64,000 nt of DNA from Geothermobacter hydrogeniphilus (GCF_002093115.1 NZ_NAAD01000012.1:62001-126000), one strand, 5' to 3'; positions 26,199 through 35,254 are shown, numbered from the stretch's first letter. Translations and numbers: made by a program. The notes: generated by a model from the sequence alone, not told the origin.

Positions 26199-26588
26199 AT
26201 GTCCGAAGAGATCGCTAAAAAAACCGCCGCCACAGCCGCCCTTTACTTCAACGGCGTGGAGGGTGAAAAACCTTACGAATTATGGAAATCCTTTGATCGC
26301 GGCCTGGCCCGCGACCTTTCGCTGTTTATCACCGGGCAGATGTACGCTCGCGAGGTGCTTCCGCACCCGACCCGGCAGCTGGTGGCGATCGCCACCCTGA
26401 CGGCGCTGGAAAAGAGTGAAGAGCTGGAACTGCACCTCAAGGCGGCGCTCAACGTCGGCTGCAAACCGCGGGAACTGGCCGAAGCGATCTTCCAGACCGC
26501 GGTCTATGCCGGCGTCCCGGCCATGAACCAGGGGCTCAAGGTGCTGCGCGCGGTCCTGCAGCAGGCGGACCTCTGGCCGATCCCATGA
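26199..26588 (+). CDS. Carboxymuconolactone decarboxylase (AhpD-like) family protein
   Basis: A 129-residue protein of the CMD family. The family helix is LPHPTRQLVAIATLTALEKSEELELHLKAALNVGC (~50-84), followed by AEAIFQTAVYAGVPAMNQGLKVL. The AhpD CxxC redox pair is absent, so a peroxidase-partner role is unlikely; only the enzyme-like hydrolase/decarboxylase scaffold remains. It is 10 bp downstream of the methyltransferase with GAGGAG as RBS. The MITE copy begins 8 bp after its stop. Confidence 0.82.
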   Translation: MSEEIAKKTAATAALYFNGVEGEKPYELWKSFDRGLARDLSLFITGQMYAREVLPHPTRQLVAIATLTALEKSEELELHLKAALNVGCKPRELAEAIFQTAVYAGVPAMNQGLKVLRAVLQQADLWPIP

Positions 26589-26595
26589 CTTAAAC

Positions 26596-26757
26596 CCTGA
26601 ATCAGTGAGCCCCTTGTTGGCGGACAGCACAAATCATTGATCTGCCTGAGCTTCCCAAAAATCACCAGCGAACCTGTGGGTGCGCTTCAGATTTTTGAAA
26701 ATCTCATTCAGACCAAGCACTTGCACTCTCAATCCAACAGGAACCCACTGATTCAGG
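26596..26757 (-). mobile_element. 162-bp palindromic MITE-like element, copy 3 (inverted)
   Basis: Reverse orientation relative to the other three copies. Flanked by TTAAAC on both sides (26590-26595 and 26758-26763), a 6-bp target-site duplication. It separates the CMD gene from the MoxR/VWA pair. Confidence 0.85.
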
Positions 26758-26779
26758 TTAAACAACCCACAGGAACATC

Positions 26780-27622
26780 ATGAAATTTACCGGAACCGAT
26801 TCCTACGTCGCCACCGATGATCTTAACCTGGCGGTCAACGCCGCCATCACCCTCGGCCGCCCGCTGCTGATCAAGGGCGAGCCGGGCACCGGCAAGACCA
26901 TGCTCGCCGAAGAGGTCGCCCGCGCCCTCGGCATGCCGCTCTTTCAATGGCACATCAAGTCAACCACCAAGGCCCACCAGGGGCTCTACGAATACGATGC
27001 CGTCTCCCGGCTGCGCGACTCGCAGCTCGGCGACGAGCGGGTCCACGACATCAGCAACTACATCGTCAAGGGCAAGCTCTGGGAAGCCTTCGAATCGGAA
27101 CAGCGGGCGGTGCTGCTGATCGACGAGGTCGACAAGGCCGATATCGAGTTTCCCAACGACCTGCTGCAGGAACTCGACCGGATGGAGTTCTACGTCTACG
27201 AGACCCGGCAGCTGATCCGGGCGAAGCATCGGCCGGTGATCATCATCACCAGCAACAACGAGAAAGAGCTGCCGGACGCCTTTCTGCGCCGCTGCTTCTT
27301 CCACTACATCCGCTTCCCCGAAGCCGACACCATGGCGCAGATCGTCGAGGTTCACTACCCGGGCATCAAGAAGAACCTGCTGCAGGCCGCCCTGGAAACC
27401 TTCTTCGGCATCCGTGAGGTGCCCGGCCTGAAGAAGAAACCCTCCACCTCCGAGCTGCTCGACTGGCTCAAACTGCTGGTGGCCGAGGATATTCCCCCCG
27501 AGGCCCTGCACAGCAAACAGCCCGGCAAGGCGATCCCGCCGCTGCACGGCGCGCTGCTGAAGAATGAGCAGGATCTGGGACTGTTTGAGAAGTTAACAAG
27601 AAAGGCGCGAAACGTTTTTTAA
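26780..27622 (+). CDS. MoxR-family AAA+ ATPase
   Basis: A 280-residue AAA+ protein. Walker A GEPGTGKTML (~34-43), Walker B VLLIDEVDKADIEF (~112-125), sensor 1 IIITSNNEKELPDAF (~153-167), and an arginine finger region LRRCFFHYIRFP. MoxR proteins act with a VWA-domain partner as chaperones for assembly or metal loading of enzymes. The partner gene follows after a hairpin repeat. The client is unknown; the surrounding catabolic genes make a redox enzyme of aromatic metabolism a reasonable guess. Confidence 0.9.
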   Translation: MKFTGTDSYVATDDLNLAVNAAITLGRPLLIKGEPGTGKTMLAEEVARALGMPLFQWHIKSTTKAHQGLYEYDAVSRLRDSQLGDERVHDISNYIVKGKLWEAFESEQRAVLLIDEVDKADIEFPNDLLQELDRMEFYVYETRQLIRAKHRPVIIITSNNEKELPDAFLRRCFFHYIRFPEADTMAQIVEVHYPGIKKNLLQAALETFFGIREVPGLKKKPSTSELLDWLKLLVAEDIPPEALHSKQPGKAIPPLHGALLKNEQDLGLFEKLTRKARNVF

Positions 27623-27724
27623 CGGAGAGGCACGGAGAAGGAGAGGCGCAGAGAGAAACAAATGCCTCATCTTTGATTTCAAGGATTTCTCTCCGTCTCT
27701 GCCCCTCTCCACCTCTGCGTTAAA
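27618..27724. repeat. Intergenic hairpin repeat (AACGGAGAG family), copy 5
   Basis: TTTAACGGAGAGGCACGGAG on the left and CTCTCCACCTCTGCGTTAAA on the right. It overlaps the last codon and stop of the MoxR gene, so the repeat provides the end of that reading frame. Confidence 0.7.
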
Positions 27725-27751
27725 TGTTTTTGCCTTTGAAAGATTCTACCC

Positions 27752-28939
27752 ATGCTGGTCGATTTTTTTCTGCAACTGAAACAGGCTAAAGTCCCGGTCA
27801 CCATCCGCGAATACCTGGGGTTGCTCGAAGCCCTCGACAAGCAGGTGATCTGGGGCAGCGTCGAGGATTTCTACTACCTGGCGCGCCTCTGCCTGGTCAA
27901 GGATGAGACCCACTTCGACAAGTTCGACCGGGTTTTCGCCCAATATTTCGACGGGATCGAGAACCTCGGCGAGGAACTGGAGGCTGAAATCCCCGAGGAG
28001 TGGCTGCGCAGGCTGAGTGAGCTGGTGCTCTCCGAGGAGGAAAAAGCGCAGATCGAAGCCCTCGGCGGCTTCGAAAAGCTGATGGAGACCCTGAAAAAAC
28101 GCCTGGCCGAGCAGCAGGAGCGCCACCAGGGCGGCAACCGCTGGATCGGCACCGCCGGTCGCTCTCCCTTCGGCGCCTACGGATACAATCCGGAGGGTGT
28201 CCGCATCGGTCAGCATGAGTCCCGCCACCGGCGGGCGGTCAAGGTCTGGGACCGACGGGAATTCAAAAACCTCGACGACTCGGTCGAACTCGGCACCCGC
28301 AACATCAAGCTCGCCCTGCGGCGGCTGCGACATTTCACCCGCGACGGGGCGCCGGAGGTCCTCGACCTGCCGGCCACCATCCGCGCCACCGCCGACAACG
28401 CCGGCTGTCTCGACCTGCAGCTGGTCCCGGAACGCCACAACAAGGTCAAGGTGCTGCTGTTCTTCGATGTCGGCGGCTCGATGGACGAACACATCCGGGT
28501 CTGCGAAGAACTCTTCTCCGCCGCCCGCAGCGAGTTCAAGAACCTCGAATACTTCTACTTCCACAACTTCATCTACGAAAGCGTCTGGCGCGACAACCAG
28601 CGCTACCGCGCCGAGCGGATCGACCTGCACGACCTGATCAACACCTACGGCTCCGACTACAAGCTGATCTTCGTCGGCGACGCGGCGATGAGCCCCTACG
28701 AAATTTCCATGGTCGGCGGCAGCGTCGAGCATTACAACGACGAAGCCGGCTATGTCTGGTGCCAGCGCCTGCTCGACGCCTACCCCGACGCCATCTGGCT
28801 CAACCCCACCCCGCAGGGCTGGTGGCACTTCACCCAGTCGATCGGCATGGTCCGGCAGATCATGGACAAGCGGATGTTCCCCCTCACCCTCGAAGGACTG
28901 GAGCAGGGCATCCGGCTGCTGAGCAAGTCGGCGGGGTGA
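27752..28939 (+). CDS. VWA-domain (CoxE-like) protein, partner of MoxR
   Basis: A 395-residue protein. The C-terminal half (about 225-390) is a von Willebrand A-like domain with the metal-site motif FFDVGGSMDEH (~234-244), where the usual DxSxS reads DVGGS, and LIFVGDAAMSPYEI (~307-320). The N-terminal half is helical and charged (EEEKAQIEALGGFEKLMETLKKRLAEQQERHQGG). It probably works with the upstream AAA+ ATPase. The altered MIDAS residue suggests changed metal binding. Confidence 0.87.
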   Translation: MLVDFFLQLKQAKVPVTIREYLGLLEALDKQVIWGSVEDFYYLARLCLVKDETHFDKFDRVFAQYFDGIENLGEELEAEIPEEWLRRLSELVLSEEEKAQIEALGGFEKLMETLKKRLAEQQERHQGGNRWIGTAGRSPFGAYGYNPEGVRIGQHESRHRRAVKVWDRREFKNLDDSVELGTRNIKLALRRLRHFTRDGAPEVLDLPATIRATADNAGCLDLQLVPERHNKVKVLLFFDVGGSMDEHIRVCEELFSAARSEFKNLEYFYFHNFIYESVWRDNQRYRAERIDLHDLINTYGSDYKLIFVGDAAMSPYEISMVGGSVEHYNDEAGYVWCQRLLDAYPDAIWLNPTPQGWWHFTQSIGMVRQIMDKRMFPLTLEGLEQGIRLLSKSAG

Positions 28940-29179
28940 GCCGGCCGCAACAGAACACCTCCCCGATCCTTTTCCCCGAAAACCGGAACCCTCCCCCCGC
29001 ACAACCCGCATACCGGCATCACCGCCCGTTCAGTTTGCCGCCCTCCCCTTACCGTCCGAAACCAACGGCAATAATTTCGTGAGATTTTTTTGAGATTGGA
29101 CCGTTACAATAGATTAGATTGGGAATAGTGCGAGAGATTGTGAATTATTCTGTCACAACATTGAATATAATAGGGCACC

Positions 29180-29206
29180 GTAGGGGCGACCGGCCGGTCG
29201 CCCCTG
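29180..29206. repeat. REP palindrome upstream of the cas operon
   Basis: GTAGGGGCGACCGG / CCGGTCGCCCCTGC. Same family as the REPs near the transposase at 19 kb. The rest of 28940-29340 is AT-rich with no gene that I can support. Confidence 0.75.
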
Positions 29207-29343
29207 CAACGGCGGTGACAACATCGGCGACGGGATTTTCAATGCGACGCGTGCTGTCGCAAGGGTCATTAGAATAGGACCGGATATACTGAGATCGGGA
29301 GGAATTAGCGGTGAATGTCTCTGGGCGATAGTGGGACCAGACA

Positions 29344-29372
29344 AAAAAGATCGGGCAGCGGAGGTTGCCCGA
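29344..29372 (-). terminator. Intrinsic terminator of the crRNA-like RNA
   Basis: On the minus strand TCGGGCA-ACCTCCGC-TGCCCGA forms a 7-bp stem with an 8-nt loop (29372-29351), directly followed by TCTTTTTT. It overlaps unit B of the mini-array by two bases, so the RNA would end right after that unit. Confidence 0.8.
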
Positions 29373-29459
29373 CGATATCCCCGCGGGTGCGGGGAACGGA
29401 AGATCTTCGGTTCGTAAAGGAAATTTTGAACCGGTTCATCCCAAAAGAATTGGGAACAT
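29345..29459 (-). ncRNA. crRNA-like small RNA: degenerate repeat-spacer-repeat unit with own terminator (CreR-like)
   Basis: Read on the minus strand: repeat-like unit A (29458-29432) begins TGTTCCC and ends GGGATGAACCG exactly as the array repeat, with a different but still pairing inner part (AATTCTTTT). A 32-nt spacer follows (29431-29400), then unit B (29399-29371), which matches the first 23 repeat positions with one change and then diverges. In type I-E a mature crRNA keeps 8 nt from the upstream repeat, the spacer and 21 nt from the downstream repeat; precisely these parts are preserved. An intrinsic terminator follows at once. A minus-strand -10-like TATAAC (29471-29466) would start transcription at about 29460. 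It is divergent from cas3. Known Cas-regulating RNAs have this build; the target here is not identified. Confidence 0.75.
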
Positions 29460-29489
29460 TTGAATGTTATAGAAAAAATACGCTTATCT
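29460..29489 (+). promoter_or_regulatory. Candidate cas operon promoter
   Basis: TTGAAT (29460-29465), 18 bp, TTATCT (29484-29489), giving a leader of about 50 nt to the cas3 start. It overlaps the putative minus-strand -10 of the crRNA-like RNA, so the two transcription units share one control region. Confidence 0.4.
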
Positions 29490-29545
29490 ATATTTGGAAT
29501 TCTGGTTGTGTTGCTCATGCTTGTCGTGTTGAGGAGGTAGGTAAG

Positions 29546-32182
29546 ATGGGGTCGGAGGGGTATTTCCACTACTGGGGAAAAACTGGTGAAGATGGCAGTT
29601 GCCATTTGCTCCCTTACCATTGTCTAGATATCTCAGCCGTTGCCGCAGCTTGGTGGGAACTAAGCCCTACTATTCGTCGCAGTTTTTGCCAAGATTCCAA
29701 TGAGAAAGAAATAAGGGCGTGGGTCCTTTTCTTCTGCGCATTGCATGATTACGGAAAATTCGATCTTCGTTTTCAACAGAAAGACCTGCCATCTTTCACG
29801 TCGCTTTACCCCTTGTCTGGTGGCACACTGCCTTCGGGAAGGGAAGTCAAAGATTACTGGCACGGTGAAGCTGGCCTCTACTGGTTCCATAAAGATCTTA
29901 TTGCTCTGTACGGAACTCCCGATTCGGGCTGTGGTTTGTTTTGCAATGAAGAAGAGCCCGAACACTGGCCTTTCTGGAAAAAATGGATTGAGGCGGTCAC
30001 CGGGCACCACGGGCATTTGAAAAATGCTGAGTATGTCCAGAACGCGAACTTCAGCAGTCTGGTCGACCAGCGCTACCCTCAAAACGATCATGTCGCCCGT
30101 ATCTGTTGGCTGCAAGCTCTCGAAGAGCTGTTCCTAAAACCTGCCGGGCTCACATTGACGAGCTGCCCACCTGAGCCCTCTCCCTTGCTGGCCGGTTTTT
30201 GTTCCATCGCCGATTGGCTCGGGTCGCGTTGCGACAAAGTCAACTTTTCTTTATTGGCAACGCGAAAAAATCTCCAAACGTATTTTGAAGAGAAAGTCTC
30301 TGTCGACGCCCAGCGGGTTCTACAGTTGGCCGGGATTGTCGGTCATGCGAAAGCCTTTTCCGGTGTTGGGGCGCTGCTGCCAGCAGGAGAGGTTCCCCGC
30401 CCATTACAGGCACTGATCGAATCCCTGCCACTGGAACCGGCTCTGACAATTGTTGAGGCACCGACCGGAACCGGGAAAACCGAGACCGCATTGGCGCATG
30501 CCTGGCGGCAGATTGAGGCGGGGTTAGCTGATTCGATTATTTTCGCTTTGCCAACCCAGGCAACGGCAAATGCCATGTTTACTCGTTTGGAGAGAGCGGC
30601 AAAGGTGCTTTTTGACGATTCTCCCAATCTGTTGCTGGCACATGGCCATGCCAGTCAGAACGAGCAGTTTGCCGCACTGAAAAAGCGAAGCCAACCCGAA
30701 GCTGGCGAAGAGCAGGATGGATGGGTCAAATGCAGCGAGTGGCTGGCCGAGAGCCGCAAGCGGGTTTTTCTCGGCCAGATCGGCGTCTGTACCATCGACC
30801 AAGTGTTGATTTCCGTGCTGCCAGTACGGCACCGATTTGTGCGCGGGTTTGGGGTGGGGCGTAGCGTATTGATTGTCGATGAGGTGCATGCCTACGACGC
30901 TTACATGTATGGCCTGCTCGAAGAGGTGTTACGACAGCAGAAAGCGTCAGGCGGTTCGGCGATTTTGCTTTCCGCGACTCTCCCCGCAGGGCAGAAAGAA
31001 AAGCTGTTTGCTGCGTGGGACGCTGAATTGAAGGCTGATGAATCTGCCCCTTATCCCCTCATCAGTTCGGCCGCTGGGAAGAAGGTTGAACCTTGCTTAT
31101 TGCCTGAAGAAACACCGCAGGAAAAGGTTACCGTCCAACTGGAGAGCCTGCGAGTTGCAGACATGACCCCGGACGCCGACCTGATATCGCGTCTAATTGT
31201 CGCAGCGGGGAAAGGCGCCCAGGTGGCGGTAATCTGCAATCTGGTCGATGTCGCACAATCTCTCTACGAACGACTCATGAAGGGGGCGAAGGGACTGCCG
31301 ATAGAGGTCGACCTGTTTCATGCCCGATTCCGTTTTCTGGATCGACAGGGGAAGGAAGCGGGTGTCATTGGCAATTTCGGTTTTGGGGGTGACCGTAGCA
31401 AGGGGCGGATTCTGGTTGCTACGCAGGTGGTGGAGCAGTCGCTCGATGTCGATTTCGATTGGCTGGTGAGCCAGCTGTGTCCGGTCGATCTGCTGTTTCA
31501 GCGCATGGGGCGGCTGCACCGGCATGCTGAAAACGATGCGACCCGACCGATTGAATTTAACAAGCGTTGCTGCACTGTTTTGTTGCCAACCGGCGAGGAT
31601 TATGGGGGAACCGGAGTCGTCTATGCCAACACCCGCGTTCTCTGGCGGACGGAGCAGCTGCTGCGGGATGCGGAAGTCGTTTCGTTTCCCGATGCCTATC
31701 GCAAATGGATCGACGAGGTCTATCGGGAAGAAGGCTGGGGGAACGAGCCGGAATGGGTTGAAAGTGGATTTGCCAAATTCGAAGAGGAGAAATGGAGCAA
31801 ACACTACAACGCCAGACAGATGATTCACAGGGCGTTCGAAATGAACCCCTTCAACGATTCAGACGAACAGATAACGGCTGTGACCCGCGATGGTGAGATG
31901 AGCCTGACGGTTATTCCGTATCTGGCTTCCGGCGGGGGGCGGCAAACAATCGACGGGGATCTTCTCGATTCTCTGGACGAGTACCGATTACAGGAAATCC
32001 TGATGCTCAACAGTGTCGGGGTTCCGGCTGGCTGGAAAGGCTATCTGGAAAAAATGGCCGAATATACCGAAGGCCGCTACTGGCTGGAGATGCAGCCGGA
32101 TGGCGGCGGATTTATTGCTGAAGGAGAGAAAGTCATTTTCAGGTATCGACGCGATACCGGACTGAGGAGGGTGAAAAAATGA
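29546..32182 (+). CDS. cas3: CRISPR-associated nuclease/helicase Cas3 (type I-E)
   Basis: An 878-residue protein, colinear with E. coli Cas3 (888). HD nuclease at about 5-230: HYWGK, PYHCLD, CALHDYGKFDLRFQ and EAVTGHHGH. SF2 helicase: Walker A APTGTGKTETAL (~307-318), DEVH box LIVDEVHAYDAYM (~443-455), SATLP, DLFHARFRFLDRQGK, ATQVVEQSLDVDFDW (~623-637) and QRMGRLHRH. It degrades DNA recruited by Cascade. I start at the ATG 29546 (GAGGAGG 9 bp upstream), because that aligns with the E. coli N-terminus; the longer frame from 29315 would run through the degenerate mini-array. It overlaps cse1 by 4 bp. Confidence 0.96.
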   Translation: MGSEGYFHYWGKTGEDGSCHLLPYHCLDISAVAAAWWELSPTIRRSFCQDSNEKEIRAWVLFFCALHDYGKFDLRFQQKDLPSFTSLYPLSGGTLPSGREVKDYWHGEAGLYWFHKDLIALYGTPDSGCGLFCNEEEPEHWPFWKKWIEAVTGHHGHLKNAEYVQNANFSSLVDQRYPQNDHVARICWLQALEELFLKPAGLTLTSCPPEPSPLLAGFCSIADWLGSRCDKVNFSLLATRKNLQTYFEEKVSVDAQRVLQLAGIVGHAKAFSGVGALLPAGEVPRPLQALIESLPLEPALTIVEAPTGTGKTETALAHAWRQIEAGLADSIIFALPTQATANAMFTRLERAAKVLFDDSPNLLLAHGHASQNEQFAALKKRSQPEAGEEQDGWVKCSEWLAESRKRVFLGQIGVCTIDQVLISVLPVRHRFVRGFGVGRSVLIVDEVHAYDAYMYGLLEEVLRQQKASGGSAILLSATLPAGQKEKLFAAWDAELKADESAPYPLISSAAGKKVEPCLLPEETPQEKVTVQLESLRVADMTPDADLISRLIVAAGKGAQVAVICNLVDVAQSLYERLMKGAKGLPIEVDLFHARFRFLDRQGKEAGVIGNFGFGGDRSKGRILVATQVVEQSLDVDFDWLVSQLCPVDLLFQRMGRLHRHAENDATRPIEFNKRCCTVLLPTGEDYGGTGVVYANTRVLWRTEQLLRDAEVVSFPDAYRKWIDEVYREEGWGNEPEWVESGFAKFEEEKWSKHYNARQMIHRAFEMNPFNDSDEQITAVTRDGEMSLTVIPYLASGGGRQTIDGDLLDSLDEYRLQEILMLNSVGVPAGWKGYLEKMAEYTEGRYWLEMQPDGGGFIAEGEKVIFRYRRDTGLRRVKK

Positions 32183-33690
32183 ATCTATTGACCGATCCGT
32201 GGATACCGGCACGGCCCCAAGGCAGGGCGACAGCGCAGAAGTTGACCTTGCGACAGCTGCTGTGTGAAGACGAACGCTGGGAGTTGCGTCTGCCACGTGA
32301 TGACATGGAGATGGCAACACTGCAATTGCTGATCTGCCTGACCCAGGCGTTGGCAACGCCGGCAGATTTGCCGGAGCTGAAACGACGAATTATGAAGCCT
32401 TTGGGACAGCAGGAGTTCAATGCCGCCTACACTCCTTTCGCGGACTGGTTCCGGCTCGATCATCCGCAGTATCCGTTCATGCAGGTGCGGGGAGTGAAGG
32501 CGAAGGAGCCGACGCCGATGGATAAACTGCTGGCCGGGTTGACGGGGGCGACCAACAGCTGTTTCGTCAACCAATCGGGATTGGGCGAGGGGCTTTGCCC
32601 GGCTTGCGCTGCTATCGCTTTGTTTAACCAGGCGATGAATGTCCCTGGATTCGGTGGGGGATTCAAAGCCAGTTTGCGCGGCAGTGCTCCGGTCACCACA
32701 CTGGTACAAGGCGAACACCTGCGGCAAACCATCTGGTTGAATGTGCTGAGCACGGAGTCGGTCGAAGCTCTGCTTCCCTGGCATCGGCAAACGGAAGACC
32801 AGAAACCGACCTGGATAGCTCCAATCAAATCCGAAACCTTTTCATCCCGAAGTATCGGGTTTCTGCGGGGTCTGTTCTGGCAGCCGGCGCACATTGAGTT
32901 GCTGCCCGCTGAGTCGGTCGGAGATTGCAGTTGCTGCGGTCAGGGGGACACGGAAGTGTATCGCGGATTCAATAAGGCGAAATTCAATTACACCGTGACC
33001 GGCATTTGGCCGCATCCTCATGGGGCGAGAACCTCTACTGTGAAAAAGGGGGAACAGGAAGAGAAGTTCGTTTCTTTCACCACCGAAGCTCCCTCCTGGA
33101 CTCAGTTGGGTCGTTTCGTGGCACGCCGTGCCTTTGTTGACGCCAAAACTCCCGGTCAGGAACCGGCGGCGGTGATCCGTCAGGCGCAAAAACTTGGTGT
33201 GCGGTTGACTCTCTGCATCGGTGGATATCGCAACAACCAAGCCTCGATTCTGGAGCGACGGCATGAGTTGCTACCCCTTGGCGAGGGGTGGAATTCGAAA
33301 CCCCAGATTGTTCAGGATGTTGTGGATACTGCCATCGGCTATCGCGATGCGCTGAACAAGTCACTGTATTCCTTTTTCAAGGGAGGAGGGAGCAAGGGCG
33401 CCGGGCTGCCGATCCATGAATTCGGCAAGGCCCAATTCTACCGCCGAACGGAAGAAGCCATCCTCGACAGCTTGGCTCGTCTCGATTTCAGTAATCCACG
33501 TCCGGTTCTACTCGCGCTTCAGAAAAAACTGGATACAGAGGTCAGGGGACTGTTTGAGGAAGCGGTCCGTCCCTATCTGAACGACCCCAACCTGATTCAT
33601 ACCATGGCGGTTTCCCGCCGGACTTTATACAAAAATCTCAACGTACTGAAACCTCAACAGGAGGGAGGAGTCGATGGCAAAAGAAACTGA
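32179..33690 (+). CDS. casA: Cascade large subunit Cse1/Cas8e
   Basis: A 503-residue protein (E. coli Cse1: 502). It opens MNLLTDPWIPARP, the standard Cse1 start, and contains GFGGGFKASLRGSAPVTTLV (~155-174) in the PAM/L1-loop region. Two cysteine pairs (LCPACA ~136-141; CSCCGQGD ~251-258) could bind zinc; they are typical for many Cse1 proteins. It recognises the PAM and recruits Cas3. The GTG/ATG start overlaps the cas3 stop (ATGA). Confidence 0.95.
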   Translation: MNLLTDPWIPARPQGRATAQKLTLRQLLCEDERWELRLPRDDMEMATLQLLICLTQALATPADLPELKRRIMKPLGQQEFNAAYTPFADWFRLDHPQYPFMQVRGVKAKEPTPMDKLLAGLTGATNSCFVNQSGLGEGLCPACAAIALFNQAMNVPGFGGGFKASLRGSAPVTTLVQGEHLRQTIWLNVLSTESVEALLPWHRQTEDQKPTWIAPIKSETFSSRSIGFLRGLFWQPAHIELLPAESVGDCSCCGQGDTEVYRGFNKAKFNYTVTGIWPHPHGARTSTVKKGEQEEKFVSFTTEAPSWTQLGRFVARRAFVDAKTPGQEPAAVIRQAQKLGVRLTLCIGGYRNNQASILERRHELLPLGEGWNSKPQIVQDVVDTAIGYRDALNKSLYSFFKGGGSKGAGLPIHEFGKAQFYRRTEEAILDSLARLDFSNPRPVLLALQKKLDTEVRGLFEEAVRPYLNDPNLIHTMAVSRRTLYKNLNVLKPQQEGGVDGKRN

Positions 33691-34153
33691 TTTTATGGAT
33701 CTGTATCAGGCCTGGCAGCGATTGCCGAACGGGCCAAAAGCCGAGCTTAAGCGATGCGGCGACTTGGGTGATCTGCTTGAAACCTCGGCGTTTTATCGTC
33801 TGCTCGCCGGGCGGGGTGAAGCGGAATGGCAGAAGAAAGCTTATCAGCGCATGATCTTCTGCCTCCCCTGCATCAACCACACGGAACAGAAAATCCCTCT
33901 GGGCGCTGCGCTGGCGAGAAGTCGCAAGGGGAGCCGGTCGGCGGTTTCAGAAAGCCGTATGATTCAAGTTGTGCGCAGCGAAGCGCCGAACGACATGGTT
34001 CAGTTGCGGCGGATTCTCAAGCACGCCGAACCGACAGTCAACTGGCCGCTGATGGCAAAACAGCTTTGGTACTGGGATCTCAACGAACGCAGTAAACGGA
34101 GTTTGCTCGAAGATTTCTTTCTCAATCACACCGACACATCAAAGGAGGGTTAA
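33674..34153 (+). CDS. casB: Cascade small subunit Cse2/Cas11
   Basis: A 159-residue helical protein (E. coli: 160). The region LPNGPKAELKRCGDLGDLLETSAFYRLLAG and the C-terminal DLNERSKRSLLEDFFLN match the family's basic helical bundle. Two copies line the belly of Cascade and hold the displaced DNA strand. It overlaps cse1 by 17 bp. Confidence 0.93.
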   Translation: MAKETDFMDLYQAWQRLPNGPKAELKRCGDLGDLLETSAFYRLLAGRGEAEWQKKAYQRMIFCLPCINHTEQKIPLGAALARSRKGSRSAVSESRMIQVVRSEAPNDMVQLRRILKHAEPTVNWPLMAKQLWYWDLNERSKRSLLEDFFLNHTDTSKEG

Positions 34154-34156
34154 ACC

Positions 34157-35251
34157 GTGCAGAATTTCATCAACTATCACGTTCTCATTTCGCACAGTCC
34201 GTCTTGCCTCAACCGCGACGACATGAATATGCAGAAGTCAGCCATCTTCGGTGGTGTGCGCCGAGTACGGATTTCAAGCCAGAGTCTGAAACGGGCGATG
34301 CGTAAAAGCGACTATTATGCTCAGCACCTTGGTGAAGCGAGTATCCGCACAAAGCATTTGAGTGGACTGCGGGATCGGTTGCACGAAAGGCTGGCGGGGC
34401 GTTTTTCTCCCGAAGTTATCGATAAAACTATCAAGCTGCTCATCGACAAGGACGTTTCCGTCGATGGAATCGTCGAAGGCGATGCCGTGGCCCCTTGGGC
34501 GGTGGAAGAGTTTGCCTGGTTCTGCGAGCGGGTTATGAATGCGCAGGCGGAAGGGCTGGAAGACAAGGCTCTGACCAAGCAGTTGAAAGAATCTATCGCC
34601 GCGATGCGACAGACGCTGGTTGGCGGGCTTGATATCGCATTATCCGGGCGGATGGCCACCTCGGGGTTGCTCAGTGAACTTGGCAAGGTCGATGGTGCGC
34701 TGGCCGTGGCGCATGCCTTGACCACCCACACGGTTGATGCCGATATCGACTGGTTCACCGCTGTGGATGATCTGCAGGAACTGGGATCTGGGCACCTCGA
34801 CACCCAGGAATTCTCTAGTGGGGTGTTCTATCGCTACGCCAGTCTGAACATCGGCCAGTTGCAGGAAAACCTCGGTGGCGCACCACGCGAACAGGCGCTG
34901 GAGATTGCCACGCACGTATTGCAGATGTTGGCGACGGTAGTTCCGTCTGCTAAGCAGCAGAGTTTTGCCGCGCACAACCTTGCTGACTTGGCGTTGGTTT
35001 CCTTCGCCGATATCCCGGTATCGCTGGCCAATGCCTTCGAAAAACCGGTGCAGCAGAAAAACGGCAGTGGATTCCGTGAACCTTCGATTGCTGCGCTGCA
35101 CGACTATTGGCAGAAGGTGCATATCGGCTACGGGCTGGAAGAACGCTGCGGGCAGTTTGTTTTGAACAAAGTGGAAACGCCTGCCGGGATCGCTGCGAAA
35201 GAGAGCCTTGAGGACCTCAAAAGTTGGGTGCGCAACAACGGAGAGGGGTGA
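34157..35251 (+). CDS. casC: Cascade backbone subunit Cas7e (CasC/Cse4)
   Basis: A 364-residue protein (E. coli: 363) with GTG start after AAAGGAGGG. The N-terminal [47 protein letters not shown] is the classic Cas7e opening with the RRM-like core; the C-terminal [15 protein letters not shown] is less conserved. Six copies bind the crRNA spacer. Confidence 0.95.
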   Translation: MQNFINYHVLISHSPSCLNRDDMNMQKSAIFGGVRRVRISSQSLKRAMRKSDYYAQHLGEASIRTKHLSGLRDRLHERLAGRFSPEVIDKTIKLLIDKDVSVDGIVEGDAVAPWAVEEFAWFCERVMNAQAEGLEDKALTKQLKESIAAMRQTLVGGLDIALSGRMATSGLLSELGKVDGALAVAHALTTHTVDADIDWFTAVDDLQELGSGHLDTQEFSSGVFYRYASLNIGQLQENLGGAPREQALEIATHVLQMLATVVPSAKQQSFAAHNLADLALVSFADIPVSLANAFEKPVQQKNGSGFREPSIAALHDYWQKVHIGYGLEERCGQFVLNKVETPAGIAAKESLEDLKSWVRNNGEG

Positions 35252-35254
35252 GCC

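Noticed and set aside
29459-29471. Target site of the crRNA-like RNA at the cas3 promoter
   Set aside because: Only TTCAAA (6 nt) matches positions 2-7 of the spacer, position 1 and 8 mismatch and the PAM would be AAC. Not enough to call a target.
29315-29545. N-terminal extension of cas3 from the ATG at 29315
   Set aside because: The extension would translate the degenerate repeats (SPRVRGT, NRFIPKELGT); ATG 29546 has a strong RBS and fits the E. coli Cas3 start.
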